Below, piece by piece: positions 25,165 to 53,345 of a stretch of 64,000 nucleotides of DNA. The stretch is from contig WNNJ02000633.1 of NCBI GenBank assembly GCA_012934845.2, positions 170,963 to 234,962 of the forward strand, given 5' to 3'. A model generated the notes under the pieces. That model saw only the letters and a program-made list of their open reading frames with translations, searched no databases and was not told the DNA's origin. Numbering within the stretch: the stretch's first letter is position 1; each line of letters starts with the position of its first letter. Source of the stretch: Pomphorhynchus laevis. Its lineage: Eukaryota > Acanthocephala > Palaeacanthocephala > Echinorhynchida > Pomphorhynchidae. Both the position numbers and the translations under genes were made by a program.

Positions 25165-25857
25165 AATTACATTGTGTATAATAATTTAATTATTTACAAA
25201 TACGACTATAAATACTAAAACTACAATCTTCTTTCATTTCAAATATATAGTTATTATAGGAACGAAGAAGAAAATATCCTTTATTTGATTAAAATTCTAT
25301 ATTTCGATATAGAATCTTTTTCGTTCCTATAACTATATTTACTAAATACTATATTTACAAATACGTTTCGATTTCTTGAATTATCAAAAACACAATTTAG
25401 ATTAAATTACATTGTGTATAATAATTTAATTATTTACAAATACGTTTCGATTTCTTGAATTATCAAAAACACAAAGTATATTAAATTACATTGTGTATAA
25501 TAATTTAATTATTTACAAATACGTTTCGATTTCTTGAATTATCAAAAACACAAAGTATATTAAATTACATTGTGTATAATAATTTAATTATTTACAAATA
25601 CGTTTTGATTTCTTGAATTATCAAAAACACAAAGTATATTAAATTACATTGTGTATAATAATTTAATTATTTACAAATACGTTTCGATTTCTTGAATTAT
25701 CAAAAACACAATTTAGATTAAATTACATTGTGTATAATAATTTAATTATTTACAAATACGTTTCGATTTCTTGAATTATCAAAAACACAATTTAGATTAA
25801 ATTACATTGTGTATAATAATTTAATTATTTACAAATACGTTTCGATTTCTTAAATTT
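25165..25857. repeat. Satellite of ~79 bp units
   Basis: A unit of 79-80 bp containing 'aaattacattgtgtataa' and 'atacgtttcgatttcttg' is repeated almost identically with starts near 25167, 25407, 25486, 25565, 25644, 25724 and 25803. The gap between the first two copies (about 25205-25375) holds an inverted pair built on 'tataggaacgaa' and 'ttcgttcctata'. Confidence 0.85.
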
Positions 25858-26247
25858 TTCTTTCTTACTGTGTATAAAATTATGGTATTTAATTAAAAAT
25901 CATAAAGTTATTAATTTATAAAATATTACAATATAAATTTTTTAACCCTTTTTAACAACAAAGTTATAAACTATTATAACATTCTATTTTTGTCGAATTT
26001 TCTTTTATAATGAAAGCAAAATGAAATTAAAACAAATAAAATGGTGTTAAATAACAAATTTTAAAGAAACTTTAAGTTTAATAAATAACAACAAATTTTA
26101 AGATTAAAATATTTTAATTAATAATTTAAATTAATAAATTTTAAATTTGTTAAAAATTTTATCAAACATTTTCACGTTAAGTTTATCAGTGTTTTCAAAA
26201 ATTGACAATTACACCACAAATTGTTTCCGTTATTTAAAAATATTATT
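25858..26247. other. AT-rich non-coding
   Basis: Very AT-rich 3' flank of the small minus-strand gene that follows. Nothing else is seen. Confidence 0.4.
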
Positions 26248-26763
26248 TTAATCATTAATTTTCTTGAATCTATCGTAACATGCGACAAACGGGTATTTTA
26301 TATAATGGCACACCTTTATCATTGATTTGAAAAATATTTCTCGACACGAATGTGAATCGCCTTGGCACTGACCATCACAGTTTTTAAAATTGCATTGCCT
26401 TTTATGTATTTCATCCAAATTATGCTGAATAATCTTATTCGGTGGATTTACGGCGGTAACAGGCGAGTTTATATTTGTAACCGGTAAATTGTACTTTTGT
26501 AAATTAGGATACACTTCAGTGCCGTACTGATGTTGTTCGTTATTTACTTCACGATGTAATTTATTATTAAAATTTTCAATTGGACTCATCGATACGCTTG
26601 AATTCTGGTCATGTTGAGGCGTACTTCGTGCATTGCTGATATGAGAATATAGGTTTGAGATCATAACGGGACTATAAATGTTGTATCGTGTGTATTCATC
26701 ATCCGTCTCCGGTGAACTTAGCTTCTCATCATACTTTGGCATGAATTGGCACTGATCAATCAT
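26248..26763 (-). CDS. Hypothetical protein with Cys-rich C-terminus
   Basis: 171 codons from an ATG at 26763 with an in-frame stop (TGA) directly upstream. The N-terminal two thirds are Asn/Ser/Pro-rich and look disordered. The C-terminus is cysteine-rich: CNFKNCDGQCQGDSHSC, then CHYIKYPFVACYDRF. It lies 130 bp downstream of the SNRNP48-like gene on the same strand. I tested donor and acceptor pairs for a join and none kept the frame, so I treat it as separate. Family not recognised. It could be a 3' exon of an undetected gene. Confidence 0.45.
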   Translation of the reverse strand: MIDQCQFMPKYDEKLSSPETDDEYTRYNIYSPVMISNLYSHISNARSTPQHDQNSSVSMSPIENFNNKLHREVNNEQHQYGTEVYPNLQKYNLPVTNINSPVTAVNPPNKIIQHNLDEIHKRQCNFKNCDGQCQGDSHSCREIFFKSMIKVCHYIKYPFVACYDRFKKIND

Positions 26764-26893
26764 CGTATTTCAAAATGTTACAACTACGCAACGCGTCCAA
26801 AAATGCTTGTACAAAACGTTATCAAATATTCTATCTCATATTCAGTTATACAATTCAGTATTTCACACACGATTACATGCACTACAATAAGTA

Positions 26894-27415
26894 TTAGTCA
26901 TTACTATTATTTTTATATTTCTTTGCAATTCCCCATTCGGTATGAATTCGTATTAACTCTCGGATTTGTTCCTTGTGTGAAACTGCGCAGAGCTTGGAGC
27001 AACCTTTGTACGATTTACGACGACGTCTCTGCTCAACCATCAGTTCTCGAATTGAGGGACGACGGCAGCACCGTGTTTCCAATGTTTCCGACGTTACATC
27101 GTCAATGTTATAAGAATAAACATCCTTTGTAGGATTATTGACAACGGTGTGTCTATATAGGCGAAGTCTTTCGTCGGGAGTAAATTTTATCGGCATGTCA
27201 CTAGCTCTCAGCAATTCGATGGGAACTGTTTTTCTTCCTATTATACTTTCAAATTCGGCTTGTTTCTTATCAAAATGGCAGCTAATAGCTAGTTCGTCAT
27301 TTTTCGGGTATTTCGTACCTGAAAATATATGTTCTTCAGTCCAATTTAAATCTGTCAATATTTCATTGAAAAGCTGCCTATGCTTAGCTACCTGTAACGT
27401 AAATGGCTTACTCAT
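26894..27415 (-). CDS. U11-48K (SNRNP48)-like minor spliceosome protein
   Basis: 173 residues, single exon, ATG at 27415. The arrangement matches U11/U12 snRNP 48 kDa protein: an N-terminal helix ending LNWTEEHIF; a segment where the CHHC zinc finger should be (DELAISCHFDKKQ); then ERLRLYRHTVVNN, RRPSIRELMVEQRRRRKSYKG and HKEQIRELIRIHTE, parallel to the human ADRLALYDFVVEE and YKRRRQSYR...TEVIRDVINVHMEEL segments. The family recognises U12-type 5' splice sites in the nucleus. The protein is much shorter than human (339 aa), and only the first zinc-ligand cysteine is clear. The assignment is by pattern only, so another RRR-rich splicing factor is possible. Confidence 0.5.
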   Translation of the reverse strand: MSKPFTLQVAKHRQLFNEILTDLNWTEEHIFSGTKYPKNDELAISCHFDKKQAEFESIIGRKTVPIELLRASDMPIKFTPDERLRLYRHTVVNNPTKDVYSYNIDDVTSETLETRCCRRPSIRELMVEQRRRRKSYKGCSKLCAVSHKEQIRELIRIHTEWGIAKKYKNNSND

Positions 27416-28490
27416 AAAACAGAATTATGATGTTTAAAAATCTAAAAAAATTGTAAAAAAGAATAGAAAATTTAAAAATTGTAGTTGCATTAGAATTACA
27501 CATTCTAATCATAATGCCACGTTTCAATATAAAAAATATTTATTTCATTGTTTATTTAACTTAAATTAAATATAAATTATTATAATTAAAATAATAATTT
27601 ATAATCAAAATTATTAATTATTGCAAATTTAATTAAATATAATAATTTAAAAAAATATTTTCCATTAGTATAATAAATAGCATCTACCAACTTTTAATTT
27701 CATACCTAAATTCTAAATAAGGTCTTAACAATTTTTATCATATAAAAGTAACATTTTTTCATCATAAATCAAAATTTGAACTCAAAATCAAATTTCTTGA
27801 AGCGTGCTTTGATTACTTTTAGTAGGGGTTTCAATGAAACTTCAATGATTTCTTTGAAATCAATGCAGATTGTAGAAACATCAGCTAATTTACTTCTGTT
27901 TCGTCTGCAAAAAGGTTTTTGATGTACATTTAAAATCACTTAATTATAATAAATCAAATCAGTTAACTGAGTCTAAATATTTAATACGGTTATAAAATTG
28001 TAAAATATAATAATGCTAAATCAAAACTTAATAATTAGATGATTATTAATTATAAATAATTGTTATAAGATTTTATATAACTTATATCAAGTTAAATAGT
28101 ATCTTATTCTAATGCAAAGTATATTATTTATTATCCATAAAAATGTTTCTGCTAATGATTTCAAATGTATTATTAATATCATTGTTTATTTATAACAATG
28201 ACAGTAGCGGGGCCAAATACATGCTAATGACGTATTTCCTCCGATGAAATTTGATTATGTAGTATCTTATTCTAATACAAAATATATTATTTATTATCCA
28301 TCCATAAGAGTGTTTTCCGCTAATGATTTCAAATGTATTTTTAATATCATTGTGTTGATTTATATATTTTAATATTTTCTGTTTGACGATATTTTTAATA
28401 ATTAGTTTAAAATATTCATCAATTATATAAATGATTCTGAAGAAAACCAATATCGTTCTATATTGCTGCAATTCTTAAAACTTCATTATT
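27416..28490. other. AT-rich non-coding region
   Basis: Holds a copy of the short dispersed motif (27951-27975, minus orientation) and two related segments at about 28090-28160 and 28260-28350 sharing 'cttattctaat' and 'gctaatgatttcaaatgtat', probably 3' ends of Penelope-like copies. No gene. Confidence 0.4.
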
Positions 28491-28499
28491 TAATGTATT

Positions 28500-29790
28500 A
28501 TATTTTATATTATATTATATGCATGAATGCTCATGCAAAAATATGTTTGTAAATTTAAATGTCATCGTTTAACAGTTTTAATTGATGCTAATTTAATGTT
28601 CATATCTAGACATATACCTTCTTTATAATCAATATTGCTTTTATTAAGAATAAGGCTACATGGATGAATTTTTTCTGAATAAAATTATTAGAGTTAAATA
28701 CACATATATTGTAAAGGTATCAAAACATATATTTCATATATTTATAGTTTATCTTTATACTTTATTTAGTTTAGATTTAGTTTTTACACAGATATGAACA
28801 AATTCATATTCTATAAAGCTTAAAAACAAATCAGCTATAATTGGGCTACTATAACCTCCGATTGGAACACCTTTTACTTGTCTAAATATAGATGTCCCTA
28901 CTTTTAAATAATTTTTGATTTATCAAAATATTTAAGGATTCTATTAATTCAATTTTATCCGTATATTTATATTTACTTGATGGTTTAATTTTTGTTAGAT
29001 AGGCGTTATAATTATTATAACATATATATTTAAATATTTTTCTGAATATAAGATTAATTAATTTTACTAACGCTTCTTTAATATCTACTAAATCTAGATT
29101 TGTATAAAGAGTACTAAAATCGTATTTATATTTTGAAAATTTATTCCTTTTTTATGCTCTAAAAATTCTTTCGTAGAATTAATACTGAAATAGTGTTTTA
29201 TACCAGTATTAATTTCGATTACCTTGCAATATTTTTTGAAGTGTGCTTTAATTACTTTAAGTATTTTATTCATATAGACAGAAAGTGGTTTTAATGTACA
29301 TTTAAACGCACACCTCGGTTTTATTGGATTTTTATATAATTTTGGATGCCAATATAATATAGGTATAGTTTTATTATCTGATTCAATTTTTATACCCTTT
29401 TCATCCATAAAAGAACAATGACTTGTAATAATTGTTTCTAAATTTAAATCATTACAATAATATGTTGTGTTTATATTTAAATCATTATAATTAACTTCAA
29501 TCATCTGCATAAAGCTTTTTCCATATGAAGAATAGTTATTACTAGCTTTATCAATAGTTGTTATTATATAGTTATCCTTTAATTTAGTAAGTTCTGTATA
29601 CATTTCTTTATTAATTTTATCTTTCCTTTTATAATTGTTTGTTATTTTCATTTTATTTTAAATTTTATCAAATATATAATCTTTCCAAATGTTTATCTTT
29701 GATGCATTTAAGCTTTTACTATTAATAAGTTTACCAATGTAAGCATTTAAGTCATTATATAACAAATTAAAAATTTTATTTTTATTGTTT
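28500..29790 (-). mobile_element. Penelope-like element RT remnant, copy 1
   Basis: Reverse-strand pieces in order: LTKLKDNYIITTIDKASNN, IPILYWHPKLYKNPIKPR, CTLKPLSVYMNKILKVI, HFKKYCKVIEINTGIKHYF, FSTLYTNLDLVDI (RT motif A), and after a frameshift QVKGVPIGGYSSPIIADLFLSF (motif B). Further down come ICLDMNIKL-type remnants. The 'PKLHKNP...R', 'CtlKPLS' and 'FSTLYTNL' signatures are those of the Penelope-like retroelement branch common in invertebrates (Neptune/Naiad type). The catalytic YxDD motif is not readable and several stops are present, so the copy is dead. Confidence 0.75.
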
Positions 29791-30640
29791 TTATTGTTTT
29801 ACTTTAAGTATTTTATTCATATAGACAGAAAGTGGTTTTAATGTACATTTAAACGCACTACATATGAACCTAGGTTTTATTGGATTTTTATGTAATTTTA
29901 GATTCCAATATAATATAGGTATAGTTTTATTATCTAATTCAACCTTTATACCCTTTTTATCCATTATAGAACAGTGACTTGTAATAATTGTTTCTAAACT
30001 CAACTCACTACGTTCATATGTTGGATTTACATTTAAATCATTAGAATTAACCTCTTTAATTAGTATATCATAATAAAGCTTTTTGCATATGAAGACAAAG
30101 TTATTACTAGCTTTATCAATAGTTGTTATTATATAGTTATCCTTTAATTTAGTGAGTTCTTTATACATACATATCTTTATTAATTTTATCTTTCGTTTTA
30201 TAATTGTTTGTTATTTTCATTTTATTTTTAATTTTATCAAATATATAATCTTTCCAAATGTTAATCTTAGATATATTCGAGCATCACTATTAATCAGCTT
30301 ACTAAAGTAATCATTTAAGTTATTATATAACGAATTGTAAATTATATTTTTGTCGTTGCTATTATTTAATCTATATTTATACCCTTTTGATAGCAGCTTT
30401 CTTAATTCACAATTTTCAATTAATTCTAGATTATGGGTACATATATGTTCATTTATTTTATTAAAACTAAGACTTTTACAATTGCATTCTGTTCCCATGA
30501 TGTTTATAATATTATCGTTACATATTGATTTTAATTCTTTATTATAATTTCAATATTTTCAACCTTATGGCGGTATGAGTTTATACCTTATTTTAGGAAT
30601 ATCTTTACTTGAATATTGAAAAATGAATCGAAATTAATAA
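29791..30640 (-). mobile_element. Penelope-like element RT remnant, copy 2 (5' half)
   Basis: A second copy in the same orientation. An upstream piece at 30217-30498 reads ICTHNLELIENCELRKLLSKG (family pattern 'itgdL.iv...LR.Ll.KG'). The piece at 29791-30168 repeats the content of copy 1 with better sequence (ITTIDKASNNFVFICKKLYY, PILYWNLKLHKNPIKPRFIC). It stops where copy 1 begins, at the shared 'gtattttattcatatagaca', so the two form a head-to-tail pair of partial copies. Confidence 0.7.
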
Positions 30641-31198
30641 TCAATTTAACTAATAATTACAATTATTTTAATTAATTGATTATTAATAATTATAATATTA
30701 TTACAAATAATATTTAAGTAATCAATTATCTTAATCTAATTAACTTATATTGTTATTTATTAAAGATCATTCATTATATCAGAGGCCAAATGTTTACACG
30801 TAGATGCATACCCTTGGAATACGTTAAGGATACATAAATATTGAATTCATGATCAAATAATATTGTGTGCTCACAAAGGTGCGCTCATCATAGAGTATAT
30901 CTTTATGATATAAAGATATCATATATTGAAAGATACATATTTGATTTATATCCGTTATGTAACAAAAATGGCAATAAAATTTAATTTAACTTATTACGTT
31001 CGAGGAAAGTATAAAAAGTAAAAGCTTTAAGTGACCCTGATAGAAAAACAAATTGCGTTTCCAACTAAATTTTAAAATTGTACAAAAATAATCCATGAAT
31101 ATCATAGCAAAAGGTGAAGTTAAACACAAGACTTTTACTTAAACATATAATAAACTTTAAATCTCAATTCAAAATATCTAGAAATGTGAAAATTTACT
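30641..31198. other. AT-rich non-coding, 3' flank of cardiolipin synthase
   Basis: No gene or clear repeat is recognised. Confidence 0.4.
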
Positions 31199-31759
31199 TT
31201 ATATACATTTTATTCCCGGCTTTAAAGCATACATAAGTCCAGATGAAATGGTCGTTGCACCAACACAGTATTGTAGCAAGTTAATGGACGATTGCATATT
31301 AGTTTTTAGGGCTTCATTGGTTAGAATTCCTGTAAACAGTGCAAATAGAAGTAAGGTGTTGATCTTACTAAGCAAAGAAGGTTGAACAGTAATAGATTTA
31401 ATTCGATTGATTGCCGAATATTTTAGCGTTCCAAAAACGAGGCCTACATCTCTGACAAGAAGAAGAGAAAGTAGCCATCCAGGAAATAAATTCACGTACC
31501 ACAAAGATGAAGAGAGAGTTACGGCAAAACACTTATCAGCTAGAGGATCGATAATTGATCCTAATTGAGAAGCCTGACTCGGAAATTTACGAGCAATGTA
31601 TCCATCAGCCCAATCTGAAAATACGGCATATGCTGTAACGCAGCTAGCAATTTTATAATTTTCTTGTGAAATAATAAAGAAGGATGTTATCGGGCATGTA
31701 GCAATTCTGCTTAAGGCTAACAGATTTGGAATCGTGTAAATTCTTCGAAGCATCGACAT
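31199..31759 (-). CDS. CRLS1: Cardiolipin synthase (CRLS1), mitochondrial
   Basis: 186 codons, single exon. The enzyme joins CDP-diacylglycerol and phosphatidylglycerol to make cardiolipin in the inner mitochondrial membrane. The CDP-alcohol phosphatidyltransferase motif DG-x2-AR-x8-G-x3-D-x3-D is complete: DWADGYIARKF then GSIIDPLADK (about residues 49-75). Other family marks are IYTIPNLLALSRI at the N-terminus, SRDV-like LLVRDVGLVFG, and PSLLSKINTLLLF. Hydrophobic helices fit a multipass enzyme. The ATG at 31759 has an in-frame TAG two codons upstream. The human protein has over 100 extra N-terminal residues with the targeting peptide. Here it is missing unless an upstream exon splices in; a possible acceptor ends 'acattag' just before the start. 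Confidence 0.88.
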   Translation of the reverse strand: MSMLRRIYTIPNLLALSRIATCPITSFFIISQENYKIASCVTAYAVFSDWADGYIARKFPSQASQLGSIIDPLADKCFAVTLSSSLWYVNLFPGWLLSLLLVRDVGLVFGTLKYSAINRIKSITVQPSLLSKINTLLLFALFTGILTNEALKTNMQSSINLLQYCVGATTISSGLMYALKPGIKCI

Positions 31760-32350
31760 TTTCGTCTAATGTTTTAGATTCAGGTCATGGTAACACTCAA
31801 GCTTAAAATGAAATTAAAACGCTTAATTTAATTTGTTCAAAATTTGTAGAATAATCATTTAAATTTCAATAAAGTAAAACCGATTTAAAAAAGTACGATG
31901 CTTTTTAAACTTTAAATAATATATTAAATGAATATTTAAAGTATTTAATTGAATATTTAAATGAATATTTTTGTATTTAACGAATATTAATATATTAAAT
32001 GATATTAATTTTTAATCAAGTTGAAACTTAATCTCTAACTTGGGTATTGCAAAACAATTATATTCGGTTATACTGATTAGTATCGAAAATTAAGAATTAT
32101 ATATCATACATTATATATGATTATAATGTTATTATAATGTCATTATATGATTATAATGATCATAATATTAATTATGATCTCTTTATTAATTTAGAAAATA
32201 AAAAATTATGAGTGTTACTCCTTGATATAAAGCATAAATAGCTACGTTATCTTCAAAGAGCGCCGACCTATAAACATGACTCATAACCAATATTTTAGCA
32301 GGATTTATCATATTATATATTATATCATATTATATATTTGTTAATATCGT
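31760..32350. other. AT-rich non-coding, upstream of cardiolipin synthase
   Basis: Contains runs of interleaved 'ataatgattat' simple sequence near 32110-32170. No gene. Confidence 0.4.
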
Positions 32351-32645
32351 TCGGCAAACTGTAGAACAACAACTTCAACAATTATCTAACAACCAGTCTA
32401 TCAAGCAACACCATTTTATATAAATGCCGCATTTAGTAAATCCTGGACCGTTGTTCACTCAGCACATCTGTGCACAGCCATTTTACATGCCGTATCCATT
32501 AAGGATCCAACGAGTGCAGTGACAATTCAACAACTTCTGCCTAGTGTTTAAGGATTGTCCGCACAGAAATTCGATCTGGTAAAGAGCGTAAGCCTCAGTC
32601 AATTAAGCAAAGTGTCGGAAACGCCTTCATTCACAATGTCACACA

Positions 32646-32733
32646 GGCAACCGAAACGACCACTGTGTACCTCATTCTACTGATGAGTGATGCCGGGTAC
32701 TCATCATTTCGATGCTGAAGTGGTCGTCTAGAA
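32646..32733 (+). ncRNA. Hammerhead ribozyme strands, permuted order (copy 1)
   Basis: Strands: GGCAACC-GAAA-CGACCACT (32646-32664), TTCTA-CTGATGA-GTGATGCC (32675-32694) and AGTGGTCGT-C^TAGAA (32719-32733). Helix III is 9 bp and perfect (32656-32664 with 32719-32727). Helix I is 5 bp and perfect (32675-32679 with 32729-32733). Helix II is 6 pairs with one bulge and one mismatch; the mismatch is repaired in the second unit. The cleavage triplet is GUC. A stem (GTACC 32667-32671 with GGTAC 32696-32700) presents the CUGAUGA strand in a loop, as at 14.6 kb. Confidence 0.6.
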
Positions 32734-33210
32734 GTGACATGGTGATTGAGAGTCGTGAATCGAAGTCCAGTCTATCAAGCAACACCATTTAGTATATATA
32801 GGAATTATGTTAAACTGTACCTGGGGGTCTTCTTTAAGACGCTTTCATATATGTATTATATAGACGCTTTCATATATATAAAATATGTACATAATGTCAA
32901 GTATATAAGGATTGTCCGCACAGAAATTCGATCTGGTAAAGAGCGTGAGCCTCAGTCAATTAATTAAAGTGTCGGAAACGCCTTCATTCACAATGTCACA
33001 TAGGCAACCAAAACAATAGTAATAAAGATTTTGTTAAATAAAACTAAAAACAACAGCTAAAAACGGCTTAAAAAGTAAAACATGCAAAAAACAGGAAGTA
33101 ATGTATGGTCAGTCTGACATCACGCTTCTTTTTTATAATCACGGCCTCAGTTCCATAGGGATCTGAGCCCTCCAGCCGATCCAATACGGCGCCTTCCGAC
33201 GAAACCACCC

Positions 33211-33295
33211 GAAGTCAACCAAAACGATTAGTTGGTACTTCATTCTACTGATGAGTGTTGCTGGGTAATCATCATTTCCATACTGAAGTGATCGT
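33211..33295 (+). ncRNA. Hammerhead ribozyme strands, copy 2 (core mutated)
   Basis: Second unit of the same family: CAACC-AAAA-CGAT, TTCTA-CTGATGA-GTGTTG and ATCGT-C^TAGA in the same order. G12 of the GAAA core is A, so it should be inactive. Helix III keeps pairing by a compensatory change: the ACGAC/GTCGT pair of copy 1 becomes ACGAT/ATCGT. Confidence 0.5.
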
Positions 33296-33420
33296 CTAGA
33301 TGTGACATGGTGACTGAAAGTCGTGAATCGAAGTCCAGTCTATCGAGCAACACCATTTTATACAAATGCCGAATTTCGTTAGAAATCCTGGACCGTTATT
33401 TACTCAGCAATCGGTGCACC

Positions 33421-34110
33421 ACCATTATATATAGTATTTAATAAGCCTATATTTATAAGCATAGGCTCGCTATGTAAATGAGTGATGATCTACACGTCAT
33501 AAGTGGCACTTACGACATTTAACAGGAGCTCTAATGACAGAATAAGAAACCAAGTACAAGCATTTGAATCAGTGATCTGATTTATTACATACACAAATTG
33601 TACGCGATGTAATAATTCTCATACAAATAATTTATATTCTCTTCATAGTGTAAAGTTTACAGTTTAATTTTTAATAAAAAATGAAAGAGAAAGTAGAGAA
33701 ATCTAAAAAAATAAAATTCAAATTGTTTAATAACATTAAAATATTATAAATATCATTAAAATATTATTTTTTTAAATTAATAACTTGAAATTTAATAAAT
33801 TATTTTTTTATTTCTTAAAATTTTATAAATTAATTTAATTGAGATGTAGATATCAGTGTCCGTTGTTGTAGTATCCTACAACTCCTGATTAAGAGAATAT
33901 TATATTTTATAGAGAGTATCAAGAAAGTATTCCATAGTTTTATTACAGCTTATGTAAATAAATCTTAAAAAATAATTTTTTTTTTAAATTAAATTTTTTA
34001 ATTTTTATATAATTTAAATAAACTATTGTCACACTATTGATGCTTAATATAAAAACGTACTTTTTTAAATTTTATAATTATTTGCAATGTAAAATAACAC
34101 AATTTGATTG
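33421..34110. other. AT-rich 3' flank of REV3
   Basis: No gene is recognised; probably the REV3 3' UTR and spacer. Confidence 0.4.
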
Positions 34111-52456
<18,346 letters not shown>

Positions 52457-52576
52457 TTAATTAAATCCGCACAGAGAAACATTATTAGCAATCTGGAATA
52501 TATAACTACTTAGTTATCCAACCATATTTATTTTATTTATTTGGCAAAACAAAAATATTTATTAAAGTTTAGTAAA
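52457..52576. promoter_or_regulatory. Probable shared promoter of REV3 and the acidic-protein gene
   Basis: Only 120 bp separate the REV3 ATG (minus) from the proposed ATG at 52577 (plus). Both 5' UTRs and any core promoter elements must lie here or overlap, which implies bidirectional transcription. Confidence 0.4.
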
Positions 52577-53041
52577 ATGAAGTATTTGTAAAATTAAAAT
52601 TTAATCACAGTAAAGCCCCAAAGTCTTTCAAGCAAAATTAAGCCACATTTTGACACCTTTCTGCAACAATGTGACAATTCATCAAATAATAACGACGCTG
52701 ATGATCCTGAATCTTTACCTATAAACTCACAGCCAGAAACCGAAATTAGTAAACAGTCCGTCGGTTATATAACACATGACGTACATACATTATCTGATTC
52801 TGAATTAACTGACAGTTTATCGAACGCAAATAGTGATAATCATGAATCGGACGGAAGTTTTAATTATGAAACAGAATTATTAACTGACTTTTGTGAAACA
52901 GATCAAATAATCACGCCCACTATAAACAAACAGATGATACCGGAAAAAGGCCGGCTAGTTGTCAGTGGATCGGTTGATTCAGATATTCTAGATGATCAGG
53001 CGCTATCTGAAAGTAGTGATAACGAAGAGGAGGAAGTCTAA
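52577..53041 (+). CDS. Small acidic protein, two exons, function unknown
   Basis: The open frame 52633-53041 has no ATG near its start but joins in phase to a tiny first exon (52577-52587, MKYF) across a 45 bp GT-AG intron, the size typical here. An alternative acceptor at 52624 also keeps the frame. About 139 residues, starting with a conserved-looking IKPHFDTFLQQCDN, then strongly acidic and Ser-rich (SDSELTDSLSNANSDN), then KGRLVVSGSVDSDILDDQ, ending SESSDNEEEEV. No family recognised; probably an intrinsically disordered nuclear or chromatin-type protein by composition only. Head-to-head with REV3. Confidence 0.5.
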
Positions 53042-53165
53042 CGCTATCGATTATGGACATTATACGAAGAGGTTAACTATTTCTTTGACATTTTCTGGAT
53101 TGTTGTATCAATATCTTATAAGCATCTAAAATTTACATTTGCTAAGTGTCATCATAGATTGAATT

Positions 53166-53345
53166 ACATGATAGATTACAATAATTCTTTATTTACGTGC
53201 AATTAAAAACTACAGTACTCATTACATGTATATAACCACTTAACTCACTAATTCGTTCCTACATGATAGATTACAATAATTCTTTATTTACGTGCAATTA
53301 AAAACTACAGTACTCATTACATGTATATAACCACTTAACTCACTT
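53166..53345. repeat. Direct duplication of ~84 bp
   Basis: 'acatgatagattacaataat' through 'accacttaactcact' occurs twice, identical, offset 96 bp. A recent tandem duplication. Confidence 0.9.

Larger units (their letters stand above)
32357..33420 (+). mobile_element. Retrozyme-like tandem repeat with hammerhead strands
   Basis: Two tandem units of about 357 bp: 'aaggattgtccgcacag' occurs at about 32550 and 32907, and 'gaatcgaagtccagtctatc' at about 32757 and 33328. The second unit is split by about 190 bp (33018-33211) flanked by 'caaccaaaac' on both sides. Each unit carries a GAAA-type strand, a CTGATGAG strand and a GTC cleavage strand of a hammerhead. No protein is encoded. It lies between the cardiolipin synthase promoter and the REV3 3' end. 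Confidence 0.6.

Noticed and set aside
25165-25857. CRISPR-like regular repeat
   Set aside because: Whole ~79 bp units are repeated without unique spacers in a eukaryotic context; it is a satellite.
26746-27437. Plus-strand open frames opposite the SNRNP48-like gene
   Set aside because: Shadows of the minus-strand gene; no protein features.
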